DNA of 64,000 bases, taken from Massiliimalia massiliensis. Its GTDB lineage: Bacteria; Bacillota; Clostridia; Oscillospirales; Ruminococcaceae. A model generated the notes under the pieces. The model searched no databases, was not told the DNA's origin, and saw only the letters and a list, made by a program, of their open reading frames with translations. Made by a program: the position numbers and the translations under genes. This document shows positions 8,010 through 17,138 of the stretch, one piece after another. Every line of letters begins with the position of its first letter. Position 1 is the first letter of the stretch. The stretch covers positions 124,001-188,000 of the forward strand of contig NZ_FUHT01000003.1 in the NCBI RefSeq assembly GCF_900155615.1. The letters are read 5' to 3'.

Positions 8010-9119
8010 ATGAAACCATATGATTACTTAATTGTGGGCGGCGGGCTGTTTGGCGGCGTGTTTGCGCAGCAGGCCACAGCGCACGGAAAAAAGTGCCTGG
8101 TTGTTGAAAAACGGCCGAATCTGGGCGGAAACATTTATTGTGAAAATGTAGAGGGAATTAATGTCCACAAATACGGCGCGCATATCTTCCATACAAAATT
8201 GGAGCATGTGTGGCGGTATGTCAACCGTTTTGTTACCTTTAACCGCTATACCAATTCCCCTATTGCCAACTATAAGGGCGAGCTTTACAACATGCCGTTT
8301 AATATGAACACCTTCCACGCGATGTGGGGAGTAATAACGCCGGAGCAGGCAAAGAAAAAGATTGAGGAACAGCGTGCTGAAATTACCGGCGAGCCGAAAA
8401 ATCTGGAGGAACAGGCGATTAGCCTGGTCGGAAAGGATATCTATGAGAAGCTGGTAAGGGGATATACTGAAAAGCAGTGGGGCAGGAGCTGCCGGGAGCT
8501 GCCGGCCTTCATTATTAAAAGGCTGCCGGTGCGGTACACCTACGATAACAACTATTTCAACGACCCGCATCAGGGCATCCCGATCGGCGGCTATAACCGG
8601 CTGGTTGACAGACTGTTTGAGGGCTGCGACGTTGTGCTGGATACTGATTTCCTTGAGGATCGCGAAAAATGGGTGCAGAAGGCAGAGAAGGTCGTTTACA
8701 CCGGCACCATCGATTCTTACTTTGATTACCGGTTTGGTGAGCTGGAATACCGCAGTATCCGGCTGGAAAACGAGACTCTGGATACAGATAATTATCAGGG
8801 GGTAGCGGTTGTCAACTATACAGACCGGGAAACGCCGTTTACACGGATTATTGAACACAAGCATTTTGAGTTTGGGAATCAGCCGAAAACAGTGATCAGC
8901 CGGGAATATCCCAGCGAGTGGAAACTGGGGATGGAACCCTATTATCCTGTCAACGACAGCCATAACCAGGAACTCTATCAAAAGTACGCCGCTTTGGCGG
9001 AGAAGGAGCGAGGTGTTTTGTTCGGCGGCCGGCTGGCAGAATACCGCTATTATGACATGGATCAGGTAACTGCTTCCGCTCTCAGGGCAGCAGAGAGGGA
9101 GTTTGGCGCCATCCTTTAG
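8010..9119 (+). CDS. glf: UDP-galactopyranose mutase
   Basis: A 369-residue flavoenzyme that converts UDP-galactopyranose to UDP-galactofuranose for cell-surface glycans. The FAD-binding N terminus reads YLIVGGGLFGGVFAQQA and is followed by EKRPNLGGNIY and KYGAHIFHT. The family-specific YTEKQWGRSCRELPAF and YTGTIDSYFDYRFG are present, with SREYPSEW and YPVNDSHNQ near the end. Length is as expected. The ATG follows TAGGAGTAAGCC. A GT2 glycosyltransferase follows after 72 bases, so the pair probably makes a galactofuranose-containing polymer at the inner membrane face. Confidence 0.95.
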   Translation: MKPYDYLIVGGGLFGGVFAQQATAHGKKCLVVEKRPNLGGNIYCENVEGINVHKYGAHIFHTKLEHVWRYVNRFVTFNRYTNSPIANYKGELYNMPFNMNTFHAMWGVITPEQAKKKIEEQRAEITGEPKNLEEQAISLVGKDIYEKLVRGYTEKQWGRSCRELPAFIIKRLPVRYTYDNNYFNDPHQGIPIGGYNRLVDRLFEGCDVVLDTDFLEDREKWVQKAEKVVYTGTIDSYFDYRFGELEYRSIRLENETLDTDNYQGVAVVNYTDRETPFTRIIEHKHFEFGNQPKTVISREYPSEWKLGMEPYYPVNDSHNQELYQKYAALAEKERGVLFGGRLAEYRYYDMDQVTASALRAAEREFGAIL

Positions 9120-9191
9120 GGACGGCATATTGGCACATGGGATCGCGCGCCCGAAAACGGGCCGAGGACTGTTCAGAAAGGAAAAGGAAAA

Positions 9192-10253
9192 ATGCCGGAA
9201 GAAATTAAAATCAGTGTGATTATGCCTGTATATAATGTAGAAAAGTTTGTCGGCAAGGCGATTGAGAGCATCCAGAACCAGACGTTAAAGGAGATAGAAT
9301 TTCTGATTGTGGATGACGGCACGCCGGATCGAAGCGGGGAAATCTGCGATGCATACGCCCAAAATGATTCCCGTATCCGGGTGTTCCACAAGGAGAATGG
9401 CGGCGCGCCGAGCGCCCGGAATTTGGCGATTGAAGCAGCAAAGGGAAAATATATGTACTTCATGGATTCGGACGACTGGGCAGAGCCGACGATGCTGGAG
9501 GATATGTACCGCCTAGCAGAGGAGCATCAGGCACAGCTTGTTGTAGCCGGCTTTTTCATCGAAACCTATTACAGCGATACGGAATATGTTACAACAGAGC
9601 TAAGCGACCGTGACCGGGCTTTTTCCACACAGCGAGAATTTCGGGAAAACGCTTACAGGCTCTTTGACAAGAATTTATTGTATACTCCCTGGAACAAGCT
9701 GTTTCTTTCTCAATATCTATTGGAAAACAACCTGCGCTTCCCCCAGACCTGGATGGATGATTTTCCCTTTAACCTGATGGTTATCCGGGATGTGGAACGG
9801 GTTGTGGTGACCTCTAAGAAGTATTATCATTTCATGCGCGCGCGCGCGGAATCGGAAACAGCCCGTTACCGCGACGATCTCTATCCTAAACGGGAAGAGG
9901 AGCACACCTGGATGCTGGATTTATATCAGCACTGGGATGTTTCGGACGGAGAAAGCCTGGAGATGCTCTACCGTCGGTATATCGAACGGGTGGTTGGCTG
10001 TATCGAAAATGTTACAAACGTAAACTGCACGCTGAATGCAGGACAGCGCCGGGCAGCGATCCGGGAAATCGTGAGAAACCCGCGTGTAGCGGAAGCCTTT
10101 GGTTATGCAAGGCCCCGGTCTAACTATATGAAACTGATGCTGCTCCCAATCCGGTGGAGAAACGTGACGTTATGCCATCTGGAGGGGAAAATAATTTCTT
10201 ATGTAAAAACCAGGAATGTAAAAACCTTTGCAAAACTGAAAGCCGGCAGATAG
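9192..10253 (+). CDS. Family 2 glycosyltransferase
   Basis: A 353-residue GT-A-fold glycosyltransferase. The nucleotide-sugar site is seen in ISVIMPVYNVEKFVGKAI, FLIVDDGTPDRSGEICDAYA and the MDSDDW metal-binding motif. The C-terminal part is less conserved and has no clear membrane helices, so the enzyme is probably peripheral at the cytoplasmic membrane. It follows GAAAGGAAAAGG and lies just after glf, which suggests that it uses a nucleotide sugar (possibly UDP-galactofuranose) in teichoic acid or exopolysaccharide synthesis. Acceptor and donor are not shown by sequence. Confidence 0.88.
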   Translation: MPEEIKISVIMPVYNVEKFVGKAIESIQNQTLKEIEFLIVDDGTPDRSGEICDAYAQNDSRIRVFHKENGGAPSARNLAIEAAKGKYMYFMDSDDWAEPTMLEDMYRLAEEHQAQLVVAGFFIETYYSDTEYVTTELSDRDRAFSTQREFRENAYRLFDKNLLYTPWNKLFLSQYLLENNLRFPQTWMDDFPFNLMVIRDVERVVVTSKKYYHFMRARAESETARYRDDLYPKREEEHTWMLDLYQHWDVSDGESLEMLYRRYIERVVGCIENVTNVNCTLNAGQRRAAIREIVRNPRVAEAFGYARPRSNYMKLMLLPIRWRNVTLCHLEGKIISYVKTRNVKTFAKLKAGR

Positions 10254-10268
10254 ATTCTGTCGGCTTTT
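10239..10268 (+). terminator. Terminator overlapping the glycosyltransferase stop
   Basis: AAAGCCGGCAGA pairs with TCTGTCGGCTTT (one G-T pair) and ends in TTTT. The stem begins inside the coding sequence, 25 bases before birA. Confidence 0.7.
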
Positions 10269-10292
10269 GCCGCGGGAAGAAAGAGGTGCAGA

Positions 10293-11273
10293 ATGAATAC
10301 AAAAGAACAGGTGCTGCAGATGCTGAAACAGCATGCGGGCGTATTCCTTTCCGGGAATGCTCTAAGCCAGTCGCTTCAAATCACCCGCGCCGCAGTCTGG
10401 AAGGCGGTGCGTTCCCTGCGGGAAGAGGGCTATCAGATAGAGGCGGTAACGAATCGGGGATATTGCCTGGCCGAGCCGGAGGGCGGATTTCTGGAGGAGG
10501 AGTCACTGAAGGCGGCAATGCCGAATGGAAGGCTATGTAGGAGGCTGATCCTGCTCAAGCAGGTTGATTCAACCAATTCCTATGCCAAAAAGCTCGCGGA
10601 ACAGCCTGATTCGGATGGTACGGTAGTAGTAGCCGAGACCCAGACACAGGGAAAGGGGCGGATGTACCGCCATTTCTATTCTCCTTTGCGGGAGGGTGTG
10701 TATTTCAGTGTGGTTCTGCGTCCGGACATTCATCTGGATGAGCTCAACCTCCTGACGCTGACTGCGGCGCTCAGCGTTGTAGAAGCGGCGGAAGCGCTGA
10801 CCGGAACCCGGCCCAAGATCAAATGGCCGAATGATGTAGTCTGGAATGGAAAAAAGCTGTGCGGAATCCTGACAGAAAGCTCAGTGGAGAGTGAAACCGG
10901 GAGAGTTCAGTATACGGTGAGCGGAATAGGAATTAATGTCAATAACCGCAGCTTCCCGGACGAGCTGCAGCAAACAGCATGCTCCCTGTGGCAGATTGGC
11001 GGGAGGACATTTTCTCGGCAGCAGGTCATCGTGACGGTGCTCGGGCGGCTGGAACGGCTTTTGGCAGACGATTGGTTTTTGCGGCATCGGGAGGAAATGC
11101 TTGCCGAGTACCGCGAGGATGTTGCGCTGATCGGGAAGGAAATCGACCTGATTTATCCGAGGGAAAAGGTGCATGGAAGGGCGCTCGGGATTGATGCGAA
11201 GGGCGGTTTGCTGGTTCGGACAGAGACGCGGGGAGATACAGTAATCTATAGCGGAGAGGTAAGCGTCAGATAA
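10293..11273 (+). CDS. birA: Bifunctional biotin-protein ligase/biotin operon repressor BirA
   Basis: A 326-residue protein with an N-terminal winged helix (residues 1-60; LSGNALSQSLQITRAAVWKAV) and a ligase domain. The ligase part shows VDSTNSYAKKLA, the biotinyl-AMP loop ETQTQGKGRMYRHFYSP (variant of GRGRRGR), IKWPNDVVWNGKKLCGIL and GIGINVNNRSFP. It attaches biotin to carboxylase carriers and in the apo/holo state represses biotin genes. No biotin operator or biotin gene is seen nearby. The start follows AAGAAAGAGG. Confidence 0.93.
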   Translation: MNTKEQVLQMLKQHAGVFLSGNALSQSLQITRAAVWKAVRSLREEGYQIEAVTNRGYCLAEPEGGFLEEESLKAAMPNGRLCRRLILLKQVDSTNSYAKKLAEQPDSDGTVVVAETQTQGKGRMYRHFYSPLREGVYFSVVLRPDIHLDELNLLTLTAALSVVEAAEALTGTRPKIKWPNDVVWNGKKLCGILTESSVESETGRVQYTVSGIGINVNNRSFPDELQQTACSLWQIGGRTFSRQQVIVTVLGRLERLLADDWFLRHREEMLAEYREDVALIGKEIDLIYPREKVHGRALGIDAKGGLLVRTETRGDTVIYSGEVSVR

Positions 11274-11318
11274 TCCGGAAATATTTTGTTTTTATTGGAT
11301 AGAATTATGAATTATATA

Positions 11319-11347
11319 TTGCTATTTCACCAAATATCTGTTAAAAT
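11319..11347 (+). promoter_or_regulatory. Promoter of the NSS transporter operon
   Basis: TTGCTA at 11319-11324 and TAAAAT at 11342-11347 are 17 bases apart, about 40 bases before the gene. Confidence 0.55.
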
Positions 11348-11387
11348 GATACCATCTGTTTAGTATTGACGTTTAGGAGGTTTTTTC

Positions 11388-12992
11388 ATGTCAGAACATG
11401 CAAGCGGAAAAGATGGCTGGGGCTCAAAGCTAGGTCTGATCCTTGCGATGGCCGGGAATGCCGTCGGGCTGGGTAACTTCTGGAAATTCCCATATATGGC
11501 GGCAGGCAACGGCGGCGGGGCGTTTATGATCCCGTATTTTATTGCGCTGCTATTATTAGGGTTTCCAATTATGGTAATGGAATGGCAGACCGGGCGTTTT
11601 GGAGGAGAACACGATGAGAACACTCTGGGAGCCATGGTTTATCTCCAGGCAAGGCAGGGGCTGAAGCCAAAAACCGCACTCGCGATTGGCTCTATCAGCG
11701 GCGGGCTTTGCTTTGCGATTACATTATTGATTAACTCGTATTATACCCATATTGTCGGCTGGACGCTGAACTATTCTGTGATGTCCTTTGCCGGAGATTA
11801 TATGGATCACTCCATCAATACAGGAGAATTATTCGTCGGGATGATTTCAAGCCCTACCAGGGTATTCCTGTTCTGGATCATTGTTCTTATTATGCTGGCC
11901 TATGCGGTTTCACGCGGGATCAGCGGCGGAATTGAAAAGTGGGCGAAGGTTATGATGCCTGCGCTTTACCTGTTTGCGATTATTTTGGTTGTTGCCGCGT
12001 TTACCACCGGCAGCCCGGTTAACCCGGACTGGTCTGCGCTGAAGGGCCTGAACTATGTCTGGAACCCGGATTTCAGTAAACTGACCTGGGGCGGGACAAT
12101 GGCGGCCTGTGGGCAAATCTTCTTCTCGCTGTCTATCGGGATGGGGCTGATCTGCCATTATGCTTCTTATCTGAAAAAAGAGGATGATGTAGTAATTTCC
12201 TCGGTATCAACCGTTGCGTTGAATGAATTTGCAGAAATTGTCTTGGCAGCTTCCATTGTTATCCCAATCGGCTATGCCTATTTAGGACAGGAAGTTTTAG
12301 AAAATGCCGGTCCGTCCCTGACCTTTATCACATTGCCAAACGCGTTCCGCGACATGCCATTGGGGCAGTTGTTCGGCGGGCTGTGGTTTGTGTTGCTGTT
12401 CTTTGCCGGATTTACCTCTTCTATGGCGCTGTACAGCTATGTAACCACCTTCTTATCCGAGATCGCGCGCATCAGCAAGAAAAAAGCCTCCTGGATTATT
12501 ATGGGCTGTTTCCTGATTGTCGGCTTCCCGGTTGCGTTTGAAACTATTCTGAACAAAGTGGGAAATACCTTCTATCTAGATGAACTGGATTTGTGGATTG
12601 GGCAGTATTTCCTGCTGATCCTGGGATTGATCGAGGTAATTGTATTTACACGCTGCATGCCTAGAGAACAGCAGTACCGAATCAATGAAGGAGCTTTAAA
12701 GAAGCTGCCGAAGCCGTTTTTTAATGTCCTTCTGCGGTATGTTACCCCGCTGATGCTGATCGTTGTGCTGATTGCGGCGACAATAGAGCGAATCAACAGC
12801 GGCGCTATGGCTTTGATTCCGGGCGGCTTTGCGGAGGACGGTTCTCTGGCCGATCCGATGCGCGTGCTGTGGGTGAATCTGGCCCGCGTCGTTATGATCG
12901 CCATTTTTGTTGCGGCGACTATTATCACACGCAATTATGTGAAACACCGTTATGGTGATGAACTGGCAGCGAATGCTCCGGTGAAAGAATAG
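11388..12992 (+). CDS. Sodium-dependent amino-acid transporter (NSS/SNF family, MetP-like)
   Basis: A 534-residue membrane protein with the LeuT fold. The first helix has the NSS signature AMAGNAVGLGNFWKFPYMAAGNGGGAF, seen here as GNAVGLGNFWKFPY and GGGAFMIPYF; later segments include ALNEFAEIVLAAS and FAGFTSSMALYSY. About 11-12 membrane segments can be counted. It couples Na+ entry to amino-acid uptake. The 39-residue gene that follows after 11 bases resembles the MetS subunit, so the pair most resembles the MetPS methionine/alanine importer; substrate is inferred. AGGAGG precedes the ATG. Confidence 0.9.
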   Translation: MSEHASGKDGWGSKLGLILAMAGNAVGLGNFWKFPYMAAGNGGGAFMIPYFIALLLLGFPIMVMEWQTGRFGGEHDENTLGAMVYLQARQGLKPKTALAIGSISGGLCFAITLLINSYYTHIVGWTLNYSVMSFAGDYMDHSINTGELFVGMISSPTRVFLFWIIVLIMLAYAVSRGISGGIEKWAKVMMPALYLFAIILVVAAFTTGSPVNPDWSALKGLNYVWNPDFSKLTWGGTMAACGQIFFSLSIGMGLICHYASYLKKEDDVVISSVSTVALNEFAEIVLAASIVIPIGYAYLGQEVLENAGPSLTFITLPNAFRDMPLGQLFGGLWFVLLFFAGFTSSMALYSYVTTFLSEIARISKKKASWIIMGCFLIVGFPVAFETILNKVGNTFYLDELDLWIGQYFLLILGLIEVIVFTRCMPREQQYRINEGALKKLPKPFFNVLLRYVTPLMLIVVLIAATIERINSGAMALIPGGFAEDGSLADPMRVLWVNLARVVMIAIFVAATIITRNYVKHRYGDELAANAPVKE

Positions 12993-13003
12993 GAGGGCTG
13001 AAC

Positions 13004-13123
13004 ATGGGAGACTTAACAGTTGGCGCGCTCATCTTTATGATTATTGTATGGGCTGTTGTCCTTGGGGCAGCCGGAATATCCATGAAAATGCTGATTTCAC
13101 AGGATCAAAAGAAAAAGAAATAA
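13004..13123 (+). CDS. MetS-like small subunit of the NSS transporter (39 aa)
   Basis: A 39-residue single-helix membrane peptide: MGDLTVGALIFMIIVWAVVL, then GAAGISMKML and a Lys-rich tail. Its size, one membrane segment, charged end and position 11 bases after an NSS transporter match the MetS small-subunit family described for the methionine/alanine importer MetPS of Corynebacterium. AGGAGGG precedes its ATG, overlapping the transporter stop region. In the known case the small subunit is needed for transport. It is easily missed by gene finders because of length. Confidence 0.82.
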   Translation: MGDLTVGALIFMIIVWAVVLGAAGISMKMLISQDQKKKK

Positions 13124-13138
13124 GAGTGATTTGAAATA

Positions 13139-13834
13139 ATGATGAAGAATGAGGATTTGCTCGAGGTATTGGAAACATTATCTCAGAAAATGCAGGAGAC
13201 AGATTTACTTGGCAGCAGTAAGCAGCGGCTTTTAAAAACGGTACAGGAGCTGACGGTTCAGTTTTCGATGCTTGATGTGCCGGAAAGATTCGACGAGGTT
13301 TACCGGTCGCTAATCAGTAAAGGGAAAAAGCTTGCTGCTTATTACCGGATTGATGCTGATCCGAAGGAGCTGCAGGGAAAAACCAGGTATTATCTGGGCT
13401 ATCTTGGCGCGGCTTATGGAGACTTTACCGGTCAGGTGAAGAATATCCAGCCGTTTTACCGGGTCTTTCTGTTGTGTGCAATCCTGTTTATGATTCTTTC
13501 CCCACAGTTCCTTACACCGATCTTTTCGATTGTATTTATTGTTCCGATTGCATTGGCAATGAAGGGGATCAAGCAGCGCGTCCGCAGCGGCTTTTGGCTC
13601 GCGATGCTGCTGGTGCCAATTTCCATTATGACGGCCGTTATGTGGGTGCGCAATGGAGTTTATGTGCTTGGGAATTTTTCTCAGGCAGTGGCGCAGACAA
13701 TGGAAGGTTCGGGCATGGGAGAAACCTTTTCTACAGTAATAACAGTGGCCTGCCCAATTCTTGGATCTGTCCTGATGGTACTGGCGGTTGTTCTGTTGAT
13801 ACAGGGATATCATGTGCGGAAGTTATTTGTATAA
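13139..13834 (+). CDS. Membrane protein of unknown function
   Basis: A 231-residue protein not recognised. The first 100 residues are soluble and helical with many charged residues (LEVLETLSQKMQETDLLG). The rest holds four membrane segments: VFLLCAILFMIL, LTPIFSIVFIVPIAL, WLAMLLVPISIMTAVMW and VACPILGSVLMVLAVVLL. It starts 15 bases after the MetS-like gene with a weak ribosome-binding site, so it is probably the last gene of the transporter operon. It may be an accessory membrane protein; there is no evidence for a specific role. Confidence 0.75.
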   Translation: MMKNEDLLEVLETLSQKMQETDLLGSSKQRLLKTVQELTVQFSMLDVPERFDEVYRSLISKGKKLAAYYRIDADPKELQGKTRYYLGYLGAAYGDFTGQVKNIQPFYRVFLLCAILFMILSPQFLTPIFSIVFIVPIALAMKGIKQRVRSGFWLAMLLVPISIMTAVMWVRNGVYVLGNFSQAVAQTMEGSGMGETFSTVITVACPILGSVLMVLAVVLLIQGYHVRKLFV

Positions 13835-13840
13835 TGGAGA

Positions 13841-13876
13841 AAAACACACCGCTGTGATTGCGGTGTGTTTTATTTT
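13841..13876 (+). terminator. Intrinsic terminator of the transporter operon
   Basis: AAAACACACCGC pairs with GCGGTGTGTTTT, followed by ATTTT. Confidence 0.9.
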
Positions 13877-13928
13877 AGAAGCAGCGTGAAATGATTCTTC
13901 GCGCCGGATTTTTGAAAGGTATGGTGGT

Positions 13929-15068
13929 ATGATGAAAAAATTGATTGTGATTCCGGATTCCTTCAAAGGAACGCTGAGTTCTTCAGAGATTTGCGGTGTG
14001 ATAGGAGAGAAGGCGGAAAAAATTTTTCCGGGCTGTCAGGTTGCTGCCCTTCCTGTGGCGGATGGCGGCGAGGGAACGGTAGACTGCTTTTTGCAGGCCA
14101 TGGAGGGGGAAAAGGTTTCCCTGACTGTAACTGGACCCTGGTTTGAACCAGTGGAAAGCTTTTACGGCCGGTTTGGTGAGACTGCAGTAATTGAGATGGC
14201 GGCTGCGGCGGGATTGCCGATGGTAGGGGAGCGAAAAGACCCGTCCCGCACCACCACCTATGGTGTTGGAGAGCTGATCCGCCATGCTATTGAACAGGGC
14301 GCCAGGGAAATCGTGCTGGGAATGGGCGGAAGCTGCACCAATGACGGAGGCTGCGGCTGTGCCGCGGCATTGGGCGTCGAATTTTTAGATGAACAGGGAA
14401 ATGCCTTTACACCGATTGGGGCGACGCTATCGAAAATCAAAGCGATTCGCCTGGAAAAGGCAGCAAAACGATTGGATGGTATCCATGTAACTGCGATGTG
14501 CGATGTAGAAAATCCAATGTATGGCCCAACTGGAGCGGCCTGTATCTTTGGCCCGCAAAAGGGAGCGGATGAGACGATGGTTTCTTTTCTGGACGAACAG
14601 GTAAAGTCCTTAGCGGCAAAGCTGGAAACAGATCTTGGATGCACAGGGCTGGCTGAACTGGAGGGAAGCGGCGCCGCGGGGGCATTTGGAGCAGGCGCGG
14701 TGGCCTTTTTGAATGCTGAACTGAAATCCGGTATAGAGACAGTGCTGGATTTTGTAGAGTTTGAAGAGAAGCTTCAGGGAGCAGACGCAGTCTTTACCGG
14801 AGAGGGACGATTTGACTCTCAGAGCCTGCACGGAAAGGTGATCAGCGGGATTGCCAAAAGAATGCAGGGAAGCGGTATCCCTTTGTATGTACTGGCCGGG
14901 GACTTGACAGAGGATGTGCCCGAAGCCTATGACTGCGGTATTACTGCGCTGTTCAGCATCAACCGGGGCGCCGTCCCGTTTGAAATAGCCAGGAAACACA
15001 GCAGGGAAAACCTCGCTTATGTAGCGGAGAATATTTTCCGGACTATAAAGGCCGGCAATATCCGATAA
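13929..15068 (+). CDS. Glycerate kinase (GarK/GlxK type)
   Basis: A 379-residue glycerate 2-kinase-type enzyme that phosphorylates D-glycerate with ATP. The N terminus VIPDSFKGTLSSSEIC is diagnostic. Further family segments are PVADGGEGTVDCF, GELIRHAIEQGAREIVLGMGG (shown as two parts GELIRHAI and IVLGMGGSCTNDGG), GPTGAACIFGPQKGAD and FTGEGRFDSQSLHGKVI. Length is normal. Two successive ATG codons (13929, 13932) are possible starts and the ribosome-binding site is weak (GAAAGG). It appears to be a single gene, with a terminator before it and the GH51 gene 110 bases after it. Confidence 0.93.
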   Translation: MMKKLIVIPDSFKGTLSSSEICGVIGEKAEKIFPGCQVAALPVADGGEGTVDCFLQAMEGEKVSLTVTGPWFEPVESFYGRFGETAVIEMAAAAGLPMVGERKDPSRTTTYGVGELIRHAIEQGAREIVLGMGGSCTNDGGCGCAAALGVEFLDEQGNAFTPIGATLSKIKAIRLEKAAKRLDGIHVTAMCDVENPMYGPTGAACIFGPQKGADETMVSFLDEQVKSLAAKLETDLGCTGLAELEGSGAAGAFGAGAVAFLNAELKSGIETVLDFVEFEEKLQGADAVFTGEGRFDSQSLHGKVISGIAKRMQGSGIPLYVLAGDLTEDVPEAYDCGITALFSINRGAVPFEIARKHSRENLAYVAENIFRTIKAGNIR

Positions 15069-15178
15069 ATTTCCTTTTCAACCGAATATTTTCCATATAC
15101 AGTGAAAAAAAGTTGCGGTAGAATGAATTCGTGAACGGGCACGAAACATCACTATCATGGATGAAAGGAAGAACCGCA

Positions 15179-16669
15179 ATGAAAGTTTTTATTAATCCTA
15201 ATCGTGAAATTGGGAAACGAAACCCAATGATTTACGGGCATTTTATCGAACATTTTCACCGCCAGATTTATGGAGGGGTTTATGATCCGGGCAATCCGCT
15301 CTCTGACGAGGCAGGCTTGCGGACAGATGTGCTGGAGGCGATGCGGAAAATTAAGGTTCCTGTACTGCGCTGGCCGGGCGGCTGCTTTGTATCTTCCTAT
15401 CATTGGAAAGATGCGGTCGGCAAAGAACGGATTCCATTGTTTGACAAAGCTTGGCGGGTTGAGGACCCGAACACCTTTGGAACGGACGAATACCTTGATA
15501 TGTGCCGGAAGCTTGGCTGCGAGCCCTATATCTGCACCAATGCGGGAACCGGGACTCCCGAGGAGATGAGCGATTGGGTAGAGTACTGTAACCTGGAGAA
15601 CGAAGGCCAGTATGCCAAACAGAGGATCGCAAACGGACATGAAAAGCCCTATGCGGTTAAATACTGGAGCATTGGAAACGAGAACTATGGAAGCTGGGAG
15701 ATCGGGGCAAAGTCGGCAGGCGAATGGGGAAGGCTGGTAAATGAGTCGGCCAAGATGATTAAGCATGTCGACCCCACTACGGAACTGACGGCTGCTGCGC
15801 TTACCGATCTCGACTGGAATATTAACCTTTTGAAGCACTGCTCCGACCGCCTGGATTGGATCTCTATTCACGAATATTGGGATGGTATACACCAAACAAA
15901 TGATTATGCAGACTATGAGCAGGTAATGGCCTATACCTATGACATTGACCATTCGATTCGGGAAGTCCGGGGTTTGCTCGAAGCAATGGGACTGGAAAAG
16001 AAGATCAAAATCGCCTTTGACGAATGGAATCTGCGCGGCTGGTACCATCCGAATATGCATACCGTTCAGATGGCCGTGGATAAAAAGGACTATCTGTATC
16101 CACGGGACAAAAACGATGACAATACAAAATATACCATGGCTGACGCAGTCTTTACCGCCTGTTTCCTGAATGCCTGCAACCGAAACTGCGACATTGTGGG
16201 AATGGCAAACTTTGCGCCGGTTGTGAATACACGGGGCTGTATTTATACAGATCAAAATGGAATTGTCCTGCGCTCAACCTATCACGTTTTTGACCTGTAT
16301 GTCAATTATCTTGGCGATATTGTGCTGGATCTCTGGAATGAAACGCCGCGATTCCTGTCCGTCCGCCATAAAAACGGCGAGAAGCTGGACGTAGAGGCAG
16401 TTGACCTGCTGGCTACAAAATTCTCGGACAGGGAGGGTATTGCTCTGGCGGCGGTAAATAAGGATGCCAGCCAGGGATGTGAACTCACTGTGGAGGTTGG
16501 GGAAGCTGCACGTTACCAGGTTCATACAATCTCTGGTAGCAGCACAGAATCTTATAATGACGTAGGGCACGACGAGGTAATGATTCAGTCTACCGAATGG
16601 CAGACCATTACCGATGCGCTTAAGGTGGTGCTCCCGCCGCATTCCATTAATGTTATTTCAATTGAATAA
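15179..16669 (+). CDS. Alpha-L-arabinofuranosidase, GH51
   Basis: A 496-residue GH51 enzyme that releases L-arabinofuranose from arabinan or arabinoxylan oligosaccharides. MIYGHFIEHFHRQIYGG and VLRWPGGCFVSSYHWKDAVG open the barrel; WSIGNENYGSWE holds the acid/base Glu and IAFDEWNLRGW holds the nucleophile Glu. The C-terminal beta-sandwich ends HSINVISIE. The ATG at 15179 follows AAAGGAAG and starts at the usual family N terminus; a longer GTG-initiated frame from 15131 adds 16 unlikely residues. No signal peptide, so it acts in the cytoplasm on imported oligosaccharides. A terminator follows. Confidence 0.94.
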   Translation: MKVFINPNREIGKRNPMIYGHFIEHFHRQIYGGVYDPGNPLSDEAGLRTDVLEAMRKIKVPVLRWPGGCFVSSYHWKDAVGKERIPLFDKAWRVEDPNTFGTDEYLDMCRKLGCEPYICTNAGTGTPEEMSDWVEYCNLENEGQYAKQRIANGHEKPYAVKYWSIGNENYGSWEIGAKSAGEWGRLVNESAKMIKHVDPTTELTAAALTDLDWNINLLKHCSDRLDWISIHEYWDGIHQTNDYADYEQVMAYTYDIDHSIREVRGLLEAMGLEKKIKIAFDEWNLRGWYHPNMHTVQMAVDKKDYLYPRDKNDDNTKYTMADAVFTACFLNACNRNCDIVGMANFAPVVNTRGCIYTDQNGIVLRSTYHVFDLYVNYLGDIVLDLWNETPRFLSVRHKNGEKLDVEAVDLLATKFSDREGIALAAVNKDASQGCELTVEVGEAARYQVHTISGSSTESYNDVGHDEVMIQSTEWQTITDALKVVLPPHSINVISIE

Positions 16670-16677
16670 GTGTTTAG

Positions 16678-16719
16678 AAAAAAATGTCAGAATACCCCGG
16701 TATTCTGACATTTTTTTTA
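16678..16719 (+). terminator. Intrinsic terminator of the GH51 gene
   Basis: AAAATGTCAGAATACC and GGTATTCTGACATTTT form a long stem, followed by a run of eight T. Confidence 0.93.
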
Positions 16720-16755
16720 TTTCTTTCTTTGTATAATAACAGGGAAGATGTAAAG

Positions 16756-16785
16756 TTGATACAAATAGATAAAAAATATTAAAAT
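16756..16785 (+). promoter_or_regulatory. Possible promoter of the spoIIA operon
   Basis: TTGATA at 16756-16761 and TAAAAT at 16780-16785 are 18 bases apart. In Bacillus this operon uses sigma-H (AGGAWWT/GAAT). No convincing sigma-H site was seen, so the true promoter is uncertain. Confidence 0.3.
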
Positions 16786-16818
16786 ATTACATATAGTATA
16801 AAAGAAAGGGAGACCAAT

Positions 16819-17124
16819 ATGGTAAAACTCGAGGAAAAGGAAAACGGGTTGACCGCTTATTTGAGCGGAGATATTGACCATCATACAGCAGGAGAAATCC
16901 GGGAACTGATCGACAGTAAGGCTGAACAGGTGCGGCCGCAGACTCTGAATCTGGATTTTAAGGACGTCACCTTCATGGACAGCAGCGGGATCGGTTTAGT
17001 CATGGGAAGATATAAACTGATGCAGTCGCTGGGAGGAAAGGTGGCTGTCACCAATGTCTCGGCCCATATCCGTAAAGTAATGATCCTTGCCGGGTTGGAC
17101 AAGCTGGTTGTAATCAAGAAGTAA
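16819..17124 (+). CDS. spoIIAA: Anti-sigma F factor antagonist SpoIIAA
   Basis: A 101-residue STAS-domain protein. In the forespore, dephosphorylated SpoIIAA frees sigma-F by binding SpoIIAB. DFKDVTFMDSSGIGLVMGRY carries the regulatory Ser in the DSSGIG motif, and LAGLDKLV is at the end. AAGGGAG precedes the ATG. It begins the classical three-gene spoIIA operon; the next gene starts 14 bases later. Confidence 0.95.
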   Translation: MVKLEEKENGLTAYLSGDIDHHTAGEIRELIDSKAEQVRPQTLNLDFKDVTFMDSSGIGLVMGRYKLMQSLGGKVAVTNVSAHIRKVMILAGLDKLVVIKK

Positions 17125-17138
17125 AGGATGGGAAAAAG

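Noticed and set aside
16740-16818. Sigma-H promoter for spoIIA
   Set aside because: AGGGAA is present but no GAAT -10 box at the right distance.
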